A DNA stretch of 13,911 nt. Origin: Lachnospiraceae bacterium (GTDB lineage Bacteria; Bacillota; Clostridia; Lachnospirales; Lachnospiraceae). Of the stretch, positions 7,265 through 13,911 are shown piece by piece. Location of the stretch: NCBI GenBank assembly GCA_900769175.1, contig CAAGFP010000189.1, forward strand, positions 1 to 13,911, read 5' to 3'. The first letter of the stretch is position 1. The number at the start of each line of letters is the position of its first letter. The notes beneath the pieces are model-generated. The model was given only the letters and a program-made list of their open reading frames with translations. It searched no databases and was not told the origin of the DNA. A program made the position numbers and the translations under genes.

Positions 7265-7999
7265 ATGATTCATAATTCTAATGAAGAGCACATTCGTAAC
7301 GGATGCGCCGACATGTGGAATGCCTTTATGGTTCAGGGTGCTGAATTCGTCTTAGGATCAGATATTCCTGTCTGTCCCTGCACCGCTAAAGATATTCCCA
7401 AAAAACTAATATCTTATGTAGAAGCCAAACACCTTCATAAGATAAATCACAACTCCAGGCCTGATTATCATATTGATGCCTATGTACATTTTTACATTGA
7501 TGATCAGAAGTTTGACGGTCCAAGGAGCAGCGTATGGCTTTATCCCAACAAAGCTCTGGAAGTACTCCGCCATTTTACCGGAGTGATCACAGCAGACTTT
7601 TCAACCAATGCGGACTTTCCTGATCCGATCAAGCGCTATAACACGTATCGCATGAGAGCTTTCGGTTTCTGGCTCGGCTCTCAGGGAATCTCTGTCATCA
7701 ATAATGTCCGCTGGGGCACCGAAGAAACCTGGGATTACTGTTTCGACGGCATCCCTTATAACAGCATTGTTTCTATCGGGACCGTTGCAAGTGGGATTAA
7801 TAAACTTGAAAACCGTCCCGACTTCGAAGCCGGTCTTTTCAAAATGGTTGAGGTGCTTAATCCTCATACTATTGTTGTATATGGCTCTGCCAATTATGAT
7901 TGCTTCAAAAAAAATTCCGATATGGGTATCCGTATCATCTCTTTTCCCAGCGATACAAGTCTTGCTTTTGTATCCAAGAAAGGAGGCGCCCATGGCTAA
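7265..7999 (+). CDS. DUF4417 domain-containing protein
   Basis: A 244-aa protein that matches what I know of the DUF4417 family, found on phages and other mobile elements of Firmicutes and without a known function. Recognisable family stretches are DFSTNADFPDPIKRYNTYR (about 111-129), GISVINNVRWGTEETWDYCFDG (about 141-162), IVSIGTVASG (about 168-177) and HTIVVYGS (about 201-208). Cysteines at 14, 37 and 39 could bind a metal, but this is only a possibility. The ATG at 7265 is chosen because a strong AAGGAGG lies 7 bases upstream; the open frame runs further upstream but without a start signal. The gene overlaps the following toxin-like gene by 8 bp, so the two are probably translationally coupled. 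Confidence 0.8.
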   Translation: MIHNSNEEHIRNGCADMWNAFMVQGAEFVLGSDIPVCPCTAKDIPKKLISYVEAKHLHKINHNSRPDYHIDAYVHFYIDDQKFDGPRSSVWLYPNKALEVLRHFTGVITADFSTNADFPDPIKRYNTYRMRAFGFWLGSQGISVINNVRWGTEETWDYCFDGIPYNSIVSIGTVASGINKLENRPDFEAGLFKMVEVLNPHTIVVYGSANYDCFKKNSDMGIRIISFPSDTSLAFVSKKGGAHG

Positions 8000-8543
8000 G
8001 CCAAGCAGCGGTCACTTCAGCGGAACGACCGGCAGCAAAAACGCTTATAAAAATCAGTCGCGAAATATTGACAGGGATGCTATAATTTTGTCAAGGGATC
8101 TTGACTTAAGAGAGCACCCTACAAAATACAAGCAGATGAGTTCCAAAAAGCTCAAAGTCCTCCGTCAAAAGGAAGCTAATCGCACCCTGACAAAAGAGGA
8201 ATACAAACACAAAGAGTGGCAGCGTCGTTTATCAACTCGTCGTAAAGAAGCAATTACGGAGTTTTGGAAAAATGAACGCAGACTCATTAAGCATAATCTT
8301 CCAACTACCCGTAACTGGAGTGCTGAGCAACGACAGGCTATATTATCCGGTAATCAGCCGAGGTTTAAAGGTAAAACAATGGCCAGTCACCACACATACA
8401 GTGTCGCAAAGTACCCTCACCTTGCAAATCGTAAAGAATTAATATACCCCGTCACATTCTATGAACACGTATATGGATGGCACGGCGGTAATACCAAAAA
8501 CGGTTTGCCGGGTATTCCAATCAAAATGATCAAAGAATTCTAG
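7992..8543 (+). CDS. Putative HNH/Endo VII-type (GHH-like) nuclease toxin
   Basis: A 183-aa basic protein. The C-terminal part (about 108-168) follows the pattern of GHH-signature HNH/Endo VII nuclease domains of polymorphic toxins: NWSAEQRQAILSG, then SHH (132-134) in place of the usual GHH, YPHLAN (141-146), IYPVT (151-155), EH (158-159) and HGGN (164-167). These would give the histidines and asparagine of the HNH fold, with DNA or RNA as expected substrate. The N-terminal half starts SSGHFSGTTGSKN and continues as a long, highly charged helix (about 45-100). There is no signal peptide, membrane segment or long delivery domain, unlike most polymorphic toxins. GGAGG is 6 bases before the ATG at 7992 and sits inside the DUF4417 gene. 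The next gene, 11 bp downstream, has the size and position of an immunity gene. The nuclease fold is likely; use as a toxin is inferred from context. Confidence 0.7.
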   Translation: MAKPSSGHFSGTTGSKNAYKNQSRNIDRDAIILSRDLDLREHPTKYKQMSSKKLKVLRQKEANRTLTKEEYKHKEWQRRLSTRRKEAITEFWKNERRLIKHNLPTTRNWSAEQRQAILSGNQPRFKGKTMASHHTYSVAKYPHLANRKELIYPVTFYEHVYGWHGGNTKNGLPGIPIKMIKEF

Positions 8544-8554
8544 GAGGTAACAAG

Positions 8555-8914
8555 ATGAATAATTATCCTGAGGACAGAATCGGATTAGTCATCAAATCTG
8601 CCGATTCAGTCGCAAAATGTATATCCATCATTCGTAAGTATAACCCTATTTCTATGTCTGAAATCAAAACAGCTATAGAAAGCAAATCTTTTGTATTCGA
8701 TTGTGATTACACCAACAACTCCGGCATTCGAAAAGTACGTCGTTGCTTCGATGAACTTGTAAAAGCCGGAGCAACCGTAGAAATCTACGAAGACGGAGAT
8801 CTGACAACCCGGAATTTTATTTCCAATCTACTGAATTCCTATCAAGAGATAGATAGAGAGATCCAGGATCAGATTGATGCCGAAGTTGCGGCAGAAGGTG
8901 GCAACGAAGAATAG
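8555..8914 (+). CDS. Putative immunity protein for the upstream nuclease
   Basis: A 119-aa acidic protein of no family I can name. It reads as alternating helices and strands (AKCISIIRKYNP, EIKTAIESK, SFVFDCDYTNN, RRCFDELVKAGATVEIYED) with an acidic tail ending EGGNEE. Acidic single-domain proteins directly following a basic nuclease gene are typical immunity proteins, which bind and block the toxin in the producing cell. AGGAGG overlaps the stop codon of the nuclease gene and is 7 bases from this ATG, so expression is tightly linked. After the stop there is a short T-run but no convincing + strand terminator. Confidence 0.6.
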   Translation: MNNYPEDRIGLVIKSADSVAKCISIIRKYNPISMSEIKTAIESKSFVFDCDYTNNSGIRKVRRCFDELVKAGATVEIYEDGDLTTRNFISNLLNSYQEIDREIQDQIDAEVAAEGGNEE

Positions 8915-8971
8915 TTTTTCTGTCTTGTTAACCCAAATCAGCAACCAACCACAGCAACTTTCCCAAAAACA

Positions 8972-9000
8972 TCTCTCCGTGTTTTGATGGCACGGAGAGA
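8972..9000 (-). terminator. Rho-independent terminator of the 199-aa gene
   Basis: TCTCTCCGTG (8972-8981) pairs perfectly with CACGGAGAGA (8991-9000) around a 9-base loop. On the minus strand the stem is followed by TGTTTTTGGG, a usable T-run, 2 bp past the stop of the 199-aa gene. On the + strand no T-run follows, so for the toxin unit it would act weakly if at all. Confidence 0.7.
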
Positions 9001-9001
9001 C

Positions 9002-9601
9002 TTACTTATACGGGATTGTAACCTCGCAAGCGTAATCCTCTTTGTATGCGTCTTTTGTGCCCCTCTTTTGCCAATAATCCTTCCAGTACTCCCACCATTT
9101 CTCGGATAATTGTTTTATATCCTCATCGGTATATTCTTCTTTCCTTCCATAGAGCTTAAGATGATCCCCGCCTATGATAAACCCAAAGTCACCGCAAGTC
9201 CCAGTGAGTATTTCCTTTGCATTCTTTATAGAGTTTATTGCCTCATCCATGCTATCAAAAGCACCATGATGCTTTTTGTACTGTTGTAATAAATCGCGGG
9301 CATGCTCTTTGTCATCAAAGACGAGGCTCCCCAGATCCATTGTGAAAGGATCAACAGCGTCATTGTGCAGCAACTTATACCACTTAGGCAGTGTGTCATT
9401 ATCAAGAAAGATCAAGAAAGCATTGTTATAAAATCCAAGCGCTACCATGCTGGATCTGGGCGTTTTTCCCCTCCTTGTATCATCATAAAGAAGAACACCG
9501 CCAAACTCGACCATATAGTCACCCTCTTGCTCATCCCACCATTGCCAGTATCCAACATCGGTTATGGCCTTGTTCAGTATATCTTTAGTCTCTTTCGTCA
9601 T
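9002..9601 (-). CDS. Unrecognised 199-aa acidic cytoplasmic protein
   Basis: I cannot name this family. The protein is acidic and unusually rich in Trp and Tyr: GYWQWWDEQEGDYMVEFGG near the start (about 17-35), WYKLLHND (about 94-101) and EKWWEYWKDYWQKR (about 168-181). It has a short hydrophobic strand FLIFLD but no signal peptide or membrane helix. A single-domain protein of this size next to toxin-type genes could be an orphan immunity protein, but nothing in the sequence proves it. GAGGAGG lies about 9 bases before the ATG, and the start codon overlaps the stop of the short frame upstream (ATGA arrangement), which indicates translational coupling to a gene now largely lost. The terminator at 8972-9000 ends the unit. 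Confidence 0.75.
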   Translation of the reverse strand: MTKETKDILNKAITDVGYWQWWDEQEGDYMVEFGGVLLYDDTRRGKTPRSSMVALGFYNNAFLIFLDNDTLPKWYKLLHNDAVDPFTMDLGSLVFDDKEHARDLLQQYKKHHGAFDSMDEAINSIKNAKEILTGTCGDFGFIIGGDHLKLYGRKEEYTDEDIKQLSEKWWEYWKDYWQKRGTKDAYKEDYACEVTIPYK

Positions 9602-9768
9602 TGCGGATCATCCTCCTCTGTTATCACACCGATTCCAAAGAGTCTTTCAAAATAAGCCAGCAGCCTGTCGATAAGATTTTTCTTCTTCTCGGCACGGTTT
9701 CCGGATCCGAAAAGTGTCATCGGCGGCATCAGAACATCAATATATTGTTTCACTGCATTTATAACCAT
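9598..9768 (-). pseudogene. 56-codon remnant frame, probable 3' end of a deleted gene
   Basis: An open frame from ATG 9768 to the TGA at 9598-9600 encodes 56 residues with a protein-like composition (FGSGNRAEKKKNLIDRLL, then AYFERLFGIG, ending EEDDPQ). Its stop overlaps the ATG of the 199-aa gene, a normal gene-pair junction. Its 5' side has no ribosome binding site and runs directly into the broken PIN gene, with a stop in frame five codons before the ATG. The simplest reading is that a deletion joined the 3' end of a longer gene to the middle of the PIN gene. The original product is not recognised; in this position it might have been the toxin paired with the 199-aa protein. Confidence 0.5.
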
Positions 9769-9965
9769 CCGGATTGTTCTTCTTTAAAATGAAACTTGCT
9801 TCTATGAAGCACTTCATCATATTCCGCTAAAATATCCCCATGATACAACGGTACAATTTTGCCATCAAACATTGCATCTAATACTCGTACTGTTGCTGCA
9901 TCTGCTTGTTTTGAAAGCAAAGCTGAAATGAAAACGTTTGTATCTATAACTGCATAATACACCAT
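9759..9965 (-). pseudogene. Truncated PIN-domain toxin
   Basis: The 68-aa frame begins like the PIN-family toxins of type II toxin-antitoxin systems: VIDTNVFISALL with the first catalytic Asp at residue 8, then HGDILAEYDEVLHRSKF with the conserved Glu near residue 48 or 51. Complete relatives are about 130-140 aa and carry two more acidic metal ligands in the second half. Here the match stops at HFKEE and four unrelated codons (SGWL) precede the stop. With half of the active site gone it should be inactive as an RNase. The start lies 5 bp after the antitoxin stop, the normal operon order. The break point is near 9770-9780. Confidence 0.75.
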
Positions 9966-9970
9966 AGCAC

Positions 9971-10267
9971 TTACTTTTTTCTTTCCGCTCTAACAGCTGA
10001 TATTTCAGCATTAATCTCATCAAGAGACATCTTTGGTACATCAGCCGCCTGTTCTCTCAGCTCATAGAATGCATTTCTAGCCTCTGCCTTTGTAATTGTT
10101 GTTTCGGGTAATGTTGCCTCAAATGGTAGCCCTTTAACCATTTTACTTCTGGTCATAAACATACGGAAAGCTGTTGGTAAATCCATACCAAGGGTCTCGT
10201 AAATCTCTGCAACCTCCTGTTTTAATGCTTTATCTGCACGAAATTGAATCAATACCTGTTCGGCCAT
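9971..10267 (-). CDS. RelB/DinJ-family antitoxin
   Basis: A 98-aa protein with the ribbon-helix-helix start of RelB/DinJ antitoxins: EQVLIQFRADKALKQEVAE forms the DNA-binding strand and first helix, and LGMDLPTAFRMFMTRSKM the second, followed by the conserved GLPFE. The C-terminal tail is charged and helical (KAEARNAFYELREQA, DEINAEISAVRAERKK), the part that usually wraps the toxin. ATG 10267 is preferred to the longer in-frame start at 10309 because GGAGG lies 7 bases upstream of it. The protein is intact although its partner PIN gene is cut in half. A strong promoter lies 57 bp upstream, and such antitoxins usually repress their own promoter. Confidence 0.85.
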   Translation of the reverse strand: MAEQVLIQFRADKALKQEVAEIYETLGMDLPTAFRMFMTRSKMVKGLPFEATLPETTITKAEARNAFYELREQAADVPKMSLDEINAEISAVRAERKK

Positions 10268-10323
10268 AATGATTCCTCCTTCACCATACTTTGTGTAGTT
10301 GTTTTGCATGTGTTTGTAATATT

Positions 10324-10352
10324 ATTATATGTAAAAATCAGAAATTTATCAA
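10324..10352 (-). promoter_or_regulatory. Promoter of the antitoxin operon
   Basis: The minus strand has TTGATA (complement of 10347-10352), exactly 17 bp, then TATAAT (complement of 10324-10329). It lies 57 bp before the antitoxin start. The partly symmetric AATATTATTATATG stretch overlapping the -10 box could be the site for autoregulation, but this is not proven. Confidence 0.75.
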
Positions 10353-10367
10353 TATAATTTACTAAAC

Positions 10368-10405
10368 AAAAAATCCCACTACCTACATTTCTGTAAATAG
10401 TGGGA
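10368..10405 (-). terminator. Terminator of ppdK and right edge of the accessory block
   Basis: On the minus strand TCCCACTATTTAC pairs with GTAGGTAGTGGGA (13 pairs, two G-U) around a 6-base loop, followed by six T. It lies about 50 bp after the ppdK stop. It is related to the hairpin at 5475-5506, from which it differs at 8 of 32 positions; six of these fall at three stem pairs that change together. Confidence 0.9.
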
Positions 10406-10455
10406 CGATTTTGCTCTCTCAAAGTCCAGCTTTACACTAAATAAATAGCATTCGC

Positions 10456-13080
10456 TTACTTGTTTGCAATGGCTGCCTGTGCTGCTGCAAGTCTTGCAAT
10501 GGGTACTCTAAACGGTGAGCAGGATACATAATCAAGACCAATCTTATGGCAGAATTCTACGGAAGAAGGATCTCCGCCGTGCTCTCCACAGATACCGATG
10601 TGCAACTTCGGATTCACCGGTTTGCCAAGCTTAATAGCCATTTCCATAAGTTTTCCAACACCGTTCTGATCCAGTTTTGCAAACGGATCGTTTTCAAAAA
10701 TCTTGGAATCATAGTAAGCAGTCAAGAACTTACCTGCATCATCACGGGAAAATCCAAAGGTCATCTGTGTAAGGTCGTTGGTTCCAAAGCAGAAGAAATC
10801 AGCTTCTGTAGCGATTTCATCAGCAGTAAGTGCTGCTCTCGGGATTTCAATCATGGTTCCAACTTCATATTCGAGTGTTACACCGGCACTTGCAATTTCT
10901 GCATCTGCGGTTGCAACTACAACTTTCTTAACATCCTTTAATTCCTTGATTTCACATACCAAAGGAATCATGATTTCAGGTTTAACCGTCCAGTCAGGAT
11001 GCTTCTTTGCAACATTGATAGCCGCTCTGATTACAGCCTTGGTCTGCATTTTTGCAATTTCAGGATAGGTAACTGCAAGACGGCATCCTCTGTGACCCAT
11101 CATCGGGTTAAATTCATGTAAGGATTCACATAACGCTTTAATTTCTTCAACGCTCTTGCCCTTTGCATCAGCAAGTTTCTTGATATCTGCTTCTTCTGTA
11201 GGAACAAACTCATGAAGAGGAGGATCTAAGAAGCGAATGGTAACCGGACATCCTTCCAAAGCTTCATATAATTCTTCGAAGTCACCCTGCTGATAAGGAA
11301 GAATTTTATTCAATGCTTCTTCTCTTTCTTCTACGGTGTCTGAACAAATCATTTCACGGAATGCTGCAATTCTTGTTTCTTCAAAGAACATATGCTCTGT
11401 ACGGCAAAGACCAATTCCTTCTGCGCCAAGTTCTTTTGCTTTCTTAGCATCAGCAGGAGTATCTGCATTGGTACGTACTTTTAATCTGCGGTATTTATCT
11501 GCCCATGCCATTACGCGACCGAATTCTCCTGCGATCGTTGCATCCACGGTCTTAATCGGTCCGTCATAAATATTGCCGGTCGTTCCGTCAAGGGAAATCC
11601 AGTCTCCTTCATGATATTCTTTTCCGGCAAGAGTAAATCTCTTATTTTCTTCATCCATTGTGATATCTCCGCAACCGGATACACAACAGGTTCCCATACC
11701 ACGTGCAACTACAGCAGCGTGAGAAGTCATACCACCACGTACGGTTAATACACCCTGTGCAACCTTCATACCGGTAATATCTTCCGGTGAGGTTTCAAGA
11801 CGAACCAGAACCACTTTTTCTCCCTTTGCAGCCCAGGTTTCAGCATCTTCTGCCGAGAATACAATTCTACCGCATGCAGCACCGGGGGATGCACCAAGAC
11901 CTTTTCCGGCAGGAACAGCAGCCTTAAGTGCAGCCGCGTCAAACTGAGGATGAAGAAGGGTATCAAGATTACGAGGATCAATCATAGCCACTGCTTCTTC
12001 TTCTGTTCTCATTCCTTCATCTACTAAATCACAGGCAATTTTTAAAGCAGCCTGAGCCGTTCTCTTACCATTTCTGGTCTGAAGCATATAAAGTTTTCCG
12101 TGTTCTACGGTAAACTCCATATCCTGCATGTCTCTGTAGTGATTCTCAAGTGTTTTGCAAACTTTCTTGAATTCTTCGAAAGCTTCCGGAAACTTCTGTT
12201 CCATTTCAGCAATCTTCATGGGAGTACGAACACCTGCAACCACGTCTTCACCCTGAGCATTGGTTAAGAATTCGCCAAAAAGACCTTTCTCTCCGGTAGC
12301 CGGATCACGGGTAAATGCAACACCGGTTCCGCAATCCTCTCCCATGTTACCAAATGCCATGGACTGTACATTAACAGCAGTTCCCCAGGAATAAGGGATA
12401 TCATTATCACGACGATATACATTTGCTCTGGGGTTGTCCCAGGAACGGAATACAGCCTTGATTGCGCCGTATAACTGTTCCTTCGGATCGGACGGGAAAT
12501 CTTCTCCGATTTTACTCTTATATTCTGCTTTGAACTGATTAGCAAGTTCTTTTAAATCATCAGCAGTCAAATCAACATCAAGGGTAACACCCTTCTTTGC
12601 TTTCATTTCATCGATTAACTCTTCGAAATATTTCTTTCCTACTTCCATAACTACATCAGAATACATCTGAATGAATCTTCTGTAGCAGTCCCATGCCCAA
12701 CGGGGATTTCCGGACTGTTTTGCAATTACTTCAACAACTTCTTCATTTAATCCAAGATTAAGAATGGTATCCATCATACCGGGCATGGAAGCTCTTGCAC
12801 CGGAACGAACGGATACAAGTAAAGGATTCTCTTTATCCCCGAACTTCTTTCCGGTAATTTCTTCCATCTTAACAATGTTTTCATCAATCTGCTTTTTTAT
12901 TTCATCATTAATTTCACGACCGTCTTCATAGTACTGCGTACAAGCTTCGGTTGTGATGGTAAATCCCTGCGGAACAGGAAGACCGATATTGGTCATTTCA
13001 GCGAGGTTTGCGCCCTTACCCCCAAGCAGATTTCTCATGTCTGCTTTACCTTCTTTAAATAAGTAAACCCATTTGTTCAT
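10456..13080 (-). CDS. ppdK: Pyruvate,phosphate dikinase
   Basis: A complete 874-aa enzyme that interconverts pyruvate, ATP and phosphate with phosphoenolpyruvate, AMP and pyrophosphate, in the cytoplasm. Clostridial relatives have the same length (about 874). The N-terminal nucleotide-binding part shows LLGGKGANLAEM (about 18-29), VRSGARASMPGMMDT (about 91-105) and GTGVAFTRDPATGEKG (about 251-266). The swivelling phosphohistidine domain has GGMTSHAAVVARGMG with the catalytic His at 454 and, two residues earlier, Thr452, the position of regulatory phosphorylation in plant enzymes. The C-terminal PEP/pyruvate barrel has GLCRTEHMFF, the MMGHRGCRL motif and GICGEHGGDPSSVEF with the catalytic Cys. 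GGGAGG lies 7 bases before the ATG. Its neighbour upstream is glyS in the same direction. The leader promoter is not obvious: the 280 bp between the genes hold two hairpins. In these fermenters the enzyme supports PPi-linked glycolysis or gluconeogenesis. Confidence 0.98.
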   Translation of the reverse strand: MNKWVYLFKEGKADMRNLLGGKGANLAEMTNIGLPVPQGFTITTEACTQYYEDGREINDEIKKQIDENIVKMEEITGKKFGDKENPLLVSVRSGARASMPGMMDTILNLGLNEEVVEVIAKQSGNPRWAWDCYRRFIQMYSDVVMEVGKKYFEELIDEMKAKKGVTLDVDLTADDLKELANQFKAEYKSKIGEDFPSDPKEQLYGAIKAVFRSWDNPRANVYRRDNDIPYSWGTAVNVQSMAFGNMGEDCGTGVAFTRDPATGEKGLFGEFLTNAQGEDVVAGVRTPMKIAEMEQKFPEAFEEFKKVCKTLENHYRDMQDMEFTVEHGKLYMLQTRNGKRTAQAALKIACDLVDEGMRTEEEAVAMIDPRNLDTLLHPQFDAAALKAAVPAGKGLGASPGAACGRIVFSAEDAETWAAKGEKVVLVRLETSPEDITGMKVAQGVLTVRGGMTSHAAVVARGMGTCCVSGCGDITMDEENKRFTLAGKEYHEGDWISLDGTTGNIYDGPIKTVDATIAGEFGRVMAWADKYRRLKVRTNADTPADAKKAKELGAEGIGLCRTEHMFFEETRIAAFREMICSDTVEEREEALNKILPYQQGDFEELYEALEGCPVTIRFLDPPLHEFVPTEEADIKKLADAKGKSVEEIKALCESLHEFNPMMGHRGCRLAVTYPEIAKMQTKAVIRAAINVAKKHPDWTVKPEIMIPLVCEIKELKDVKKVVVATADAEIASAGVTLEYEVGTMIEIPRAALTADEIATEADFFCFGTNDLTQMTFGFSRDDAGKFLTAYYDSKIFENDPFAKLDQNGVGKLMEMAIKLGKPVNPKLHIGICGEHGGDPSSVEFCHKIGLDYVSCSPFRVPIARLAAAQAAIANK

Positions 13081-13152
13081 GTTTTTTCCTCCCTGTGATT
13101 TGGACTTTGACCAAGAGAACGTATTTTTTTGGAATAAAAACTTCCTATTATC

Positions 13153-13196
13153 AAAAAAAGACCAATTTCCCCCTAGGAAAAAATGGTCCTTTTTTT
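13153..13196. terminator. Hairpin with A- and T-tracts between glyS and ppdK
   Basis: GACCA (13160-13164) pairs with TGGTC (13184-13188), extended imperfectly by TTT/AAA and CC/GG pairs, and is flanked by seven A on the left and seven T on the right. It therefore looks like a terminator on either strand. It probably ends glyS transcription, but it also lies only about 75 bp before the ppdK start and could be a leader attenuator if the ppdK promoter is further upstream. Confidence 0.6.
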
Positions 13197-13274
13197 CATA
13201 TCTAATTGCCGCTTGAATTTCTGCAATAATGTCATATTCTACGTTTCCTCAGCCTAATAAAATTGGGTTTTGAG

Positions 13275-13316
13275 AATAATCTCTGCGGACGAGCAAGGCT
13301 CACCGCAAAGATTATT
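13275..13316. other. Long stem-loop just after glyS
   Basis: AATAATCT-C-TGCGG (13275-13288) pairs with CCGCA-A-AGATTATT (13303-13316), 13 pairs with one C/A mismatch, and the loop holds a further GAGC/GCTC stem (13291-13294 with 13298-13301). It lies 46 bp after the glyS stop. Only short T-runs follow on either strand, so it may be a weak terminator, an mRNA 3' stabiliser or a processed element. Confidence 0.55.
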
Positions 13317-13362
13317 TTATCACATTTATTGCATTATGTCCATTAAAATATAAGAATCCTGT

Positions 13363-13911
13363 TTAAAATGTAAATTTATCAGCGAAATACTGATCCAGTT
13401 CCTCAATTTTGATTCTTACCTGTTCCATGGTATCACGGTCACGAACGGTAACTGCTCCGTCATTTTCAGACTCAAAATCGTAAGTAATGCAGAACGGGGT
13501 TCCGATTTCGTCCTGTCTGCGGTATCTCTTTCCGATATTTCCTCTGTCATCGAATTCACAGTTGTATTTCTTGCAAAGCTGTGCATACACCTTTTCTGCG
13601 CCTTCGTTTAACTTCTTACTTAACGGAAGGACACCAATCTTTACAGGAGCAAGTGCGGGATGGAAACGCATAACGGTTCTCATATCCGGCTTTTCTTCCG
13701 TTCCGATGTTTTCTTCGTCATATGCTGCACAAAGGAATGCAAGCAAAACACGGTCACAACCAAGTGAAGGCTCTACCACATAGGGAACATATCTTTCATT
13801 GGTTTCATCATCAAAATAAGACATATCCTGTTTCGAAACTTCCTGATGCTGTGTTAAATCGTAATCGGTACGGTCAGCAATTCCCCAAAGTTCTCCCCAT
13901 CCGAACGGGAA
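13363..13911 (-). CDS. glyS: Glycyl-tRNA synthetase, C-terminal part
   Basis: The last 182 codons of a class II glycyl-tRNA synthetase of the single-chain dimeric type; the gene runs off the right edge. It charges tRNA-Gly. Visible are the class II core [19 protein letters not shown] (first residues in the window), the motif 3 region [19 protein letters not shown] with its ATP-binding Arg, and then the anticodon-binding domain, [15 protein letters not shown] through [30 protein letters not shown], ending [10 protein letters not shown]. The ATG at 13824 is internal and not the start. ppdK follows downstream on the same strand. Confidence 0.95.
   Translation of the reverse strand, partial: FPFGWGELWGIADRTDYDLTQHQEVSKQDMSYFDDETNERYVPYVVEPSLGCDRVLLAFLCAAYDEENIGTEEKPDMRTVMRFHPALAPVKIGVLPLSKKLNEGAEKVYAQLCKKYNCEFDDRGNIGKRYRRQDEIGTPFCITYDFESENDGAVTVRDRDTMEQVRIKIEELDQYFADKFTF

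Larger units (their letters stand above)
5468..10405. mobile_element. Putative accessory island between similar terminator hairpins
   Basis: All the conflict-type and unrecognised genes of the window lie between two related hairpin sequences (5475-5506 and 10374-10405), while everything outside is core chromosome (c-di-GMP signalling genes on the left, ppdK and glyS on the right). Tandem 11-bp repeats at 5555-5587 and 5675-5696, next to the left boundary, resemble the layout of tyrosine-recombinase arm sites. Against a young element: no integrase, relaxase or phage structural gene is present, and the boundary copies are only 24/32 identical. It may be a decayed or non-autonomous element, or an insertion hotspot behind ppdK. 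The exact ends are uncertain. Confidence 0.35.

Noticed and set aside
7704..7991. Longer N-terminus for the nuclease-toxin gene
   Set aside because: It would lie entirely inside the DUF4417 gene; ATG 7992 has GGAGG at the correct spacing and a natural start sequence.
10546..11068. Two + strand frames of 131 and 96 codons
   Set aside because: Both are antisense shadows of the well-supported ppdK coding sequence.

Overview
The window looks like the chromosome of a low-to-moderate GC Gram-positive of the Clostridia, most probably Lachnospiraceae. The basis is the type of pyruvate,phosphate dikinase, the single-chain class II glycyl-tRNA synthetase beside it, the pairing of GGDEF and HD-GYP membrane proteins, strong GGAGG ribosome binding sites, and a CofE-like protein typical of that group. 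The species cannot be fixed from the sequence alone.

Left part (1-5100), chromosomal: a CofE-like ligase-family gene on the + strand has a near-consensus promoter and ends in a bidirectional terminator. Two minus-strand signalling genes follow in transcription order from the right: a multi-membrane-span HD-GYP protein (predicted c-di-GMP hydrolase), then a dCache-like sensor with a GGDEF domain (predicted diguanylate cyclase). They lie next to each other and have opposite predicted activities on c-di-GMP.

Middle part (about 5468-10405), accessory: the block is bounded on both sides by minus-strand terminator hairpins that are 24/32 identical and whose stem differences are partly compensatory. 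Just inside the left one are tandem 11-bp repeats, then an unrecognised 447-aa protein (-) with a further set of three 11-bp repeats just before its ribosome binding site. Diverging from it is a three-gene + strand unit: a DUF4417-type protein, a small protein ending in a GHH-like HNH/Endo VII nuclease domain (8-bp gene overlap), and a 119-aa likely immunity protein. The first gene of this unit has a leader that can fold over its ribosome binding site. To the right, on the minus strand, are a RelB/DinJ-type antitoxin, a PIN toxin cut off at half length, a 56-aa remnant frame, and an unrecognised 199-aa protein. No integrase or transposase is present. The block reads as a conflict-gene hotspot or decayed integrative element downstream of ppdK, with at least one deletion scar.

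Right part (10456-13911), chromosomal: complete ppdK and the 3' part of glyS, both on the minus strand, separated by 280 bp holding two hairpins. No tRNA, rRNA, CRISPR array or insertion sequence was seen.
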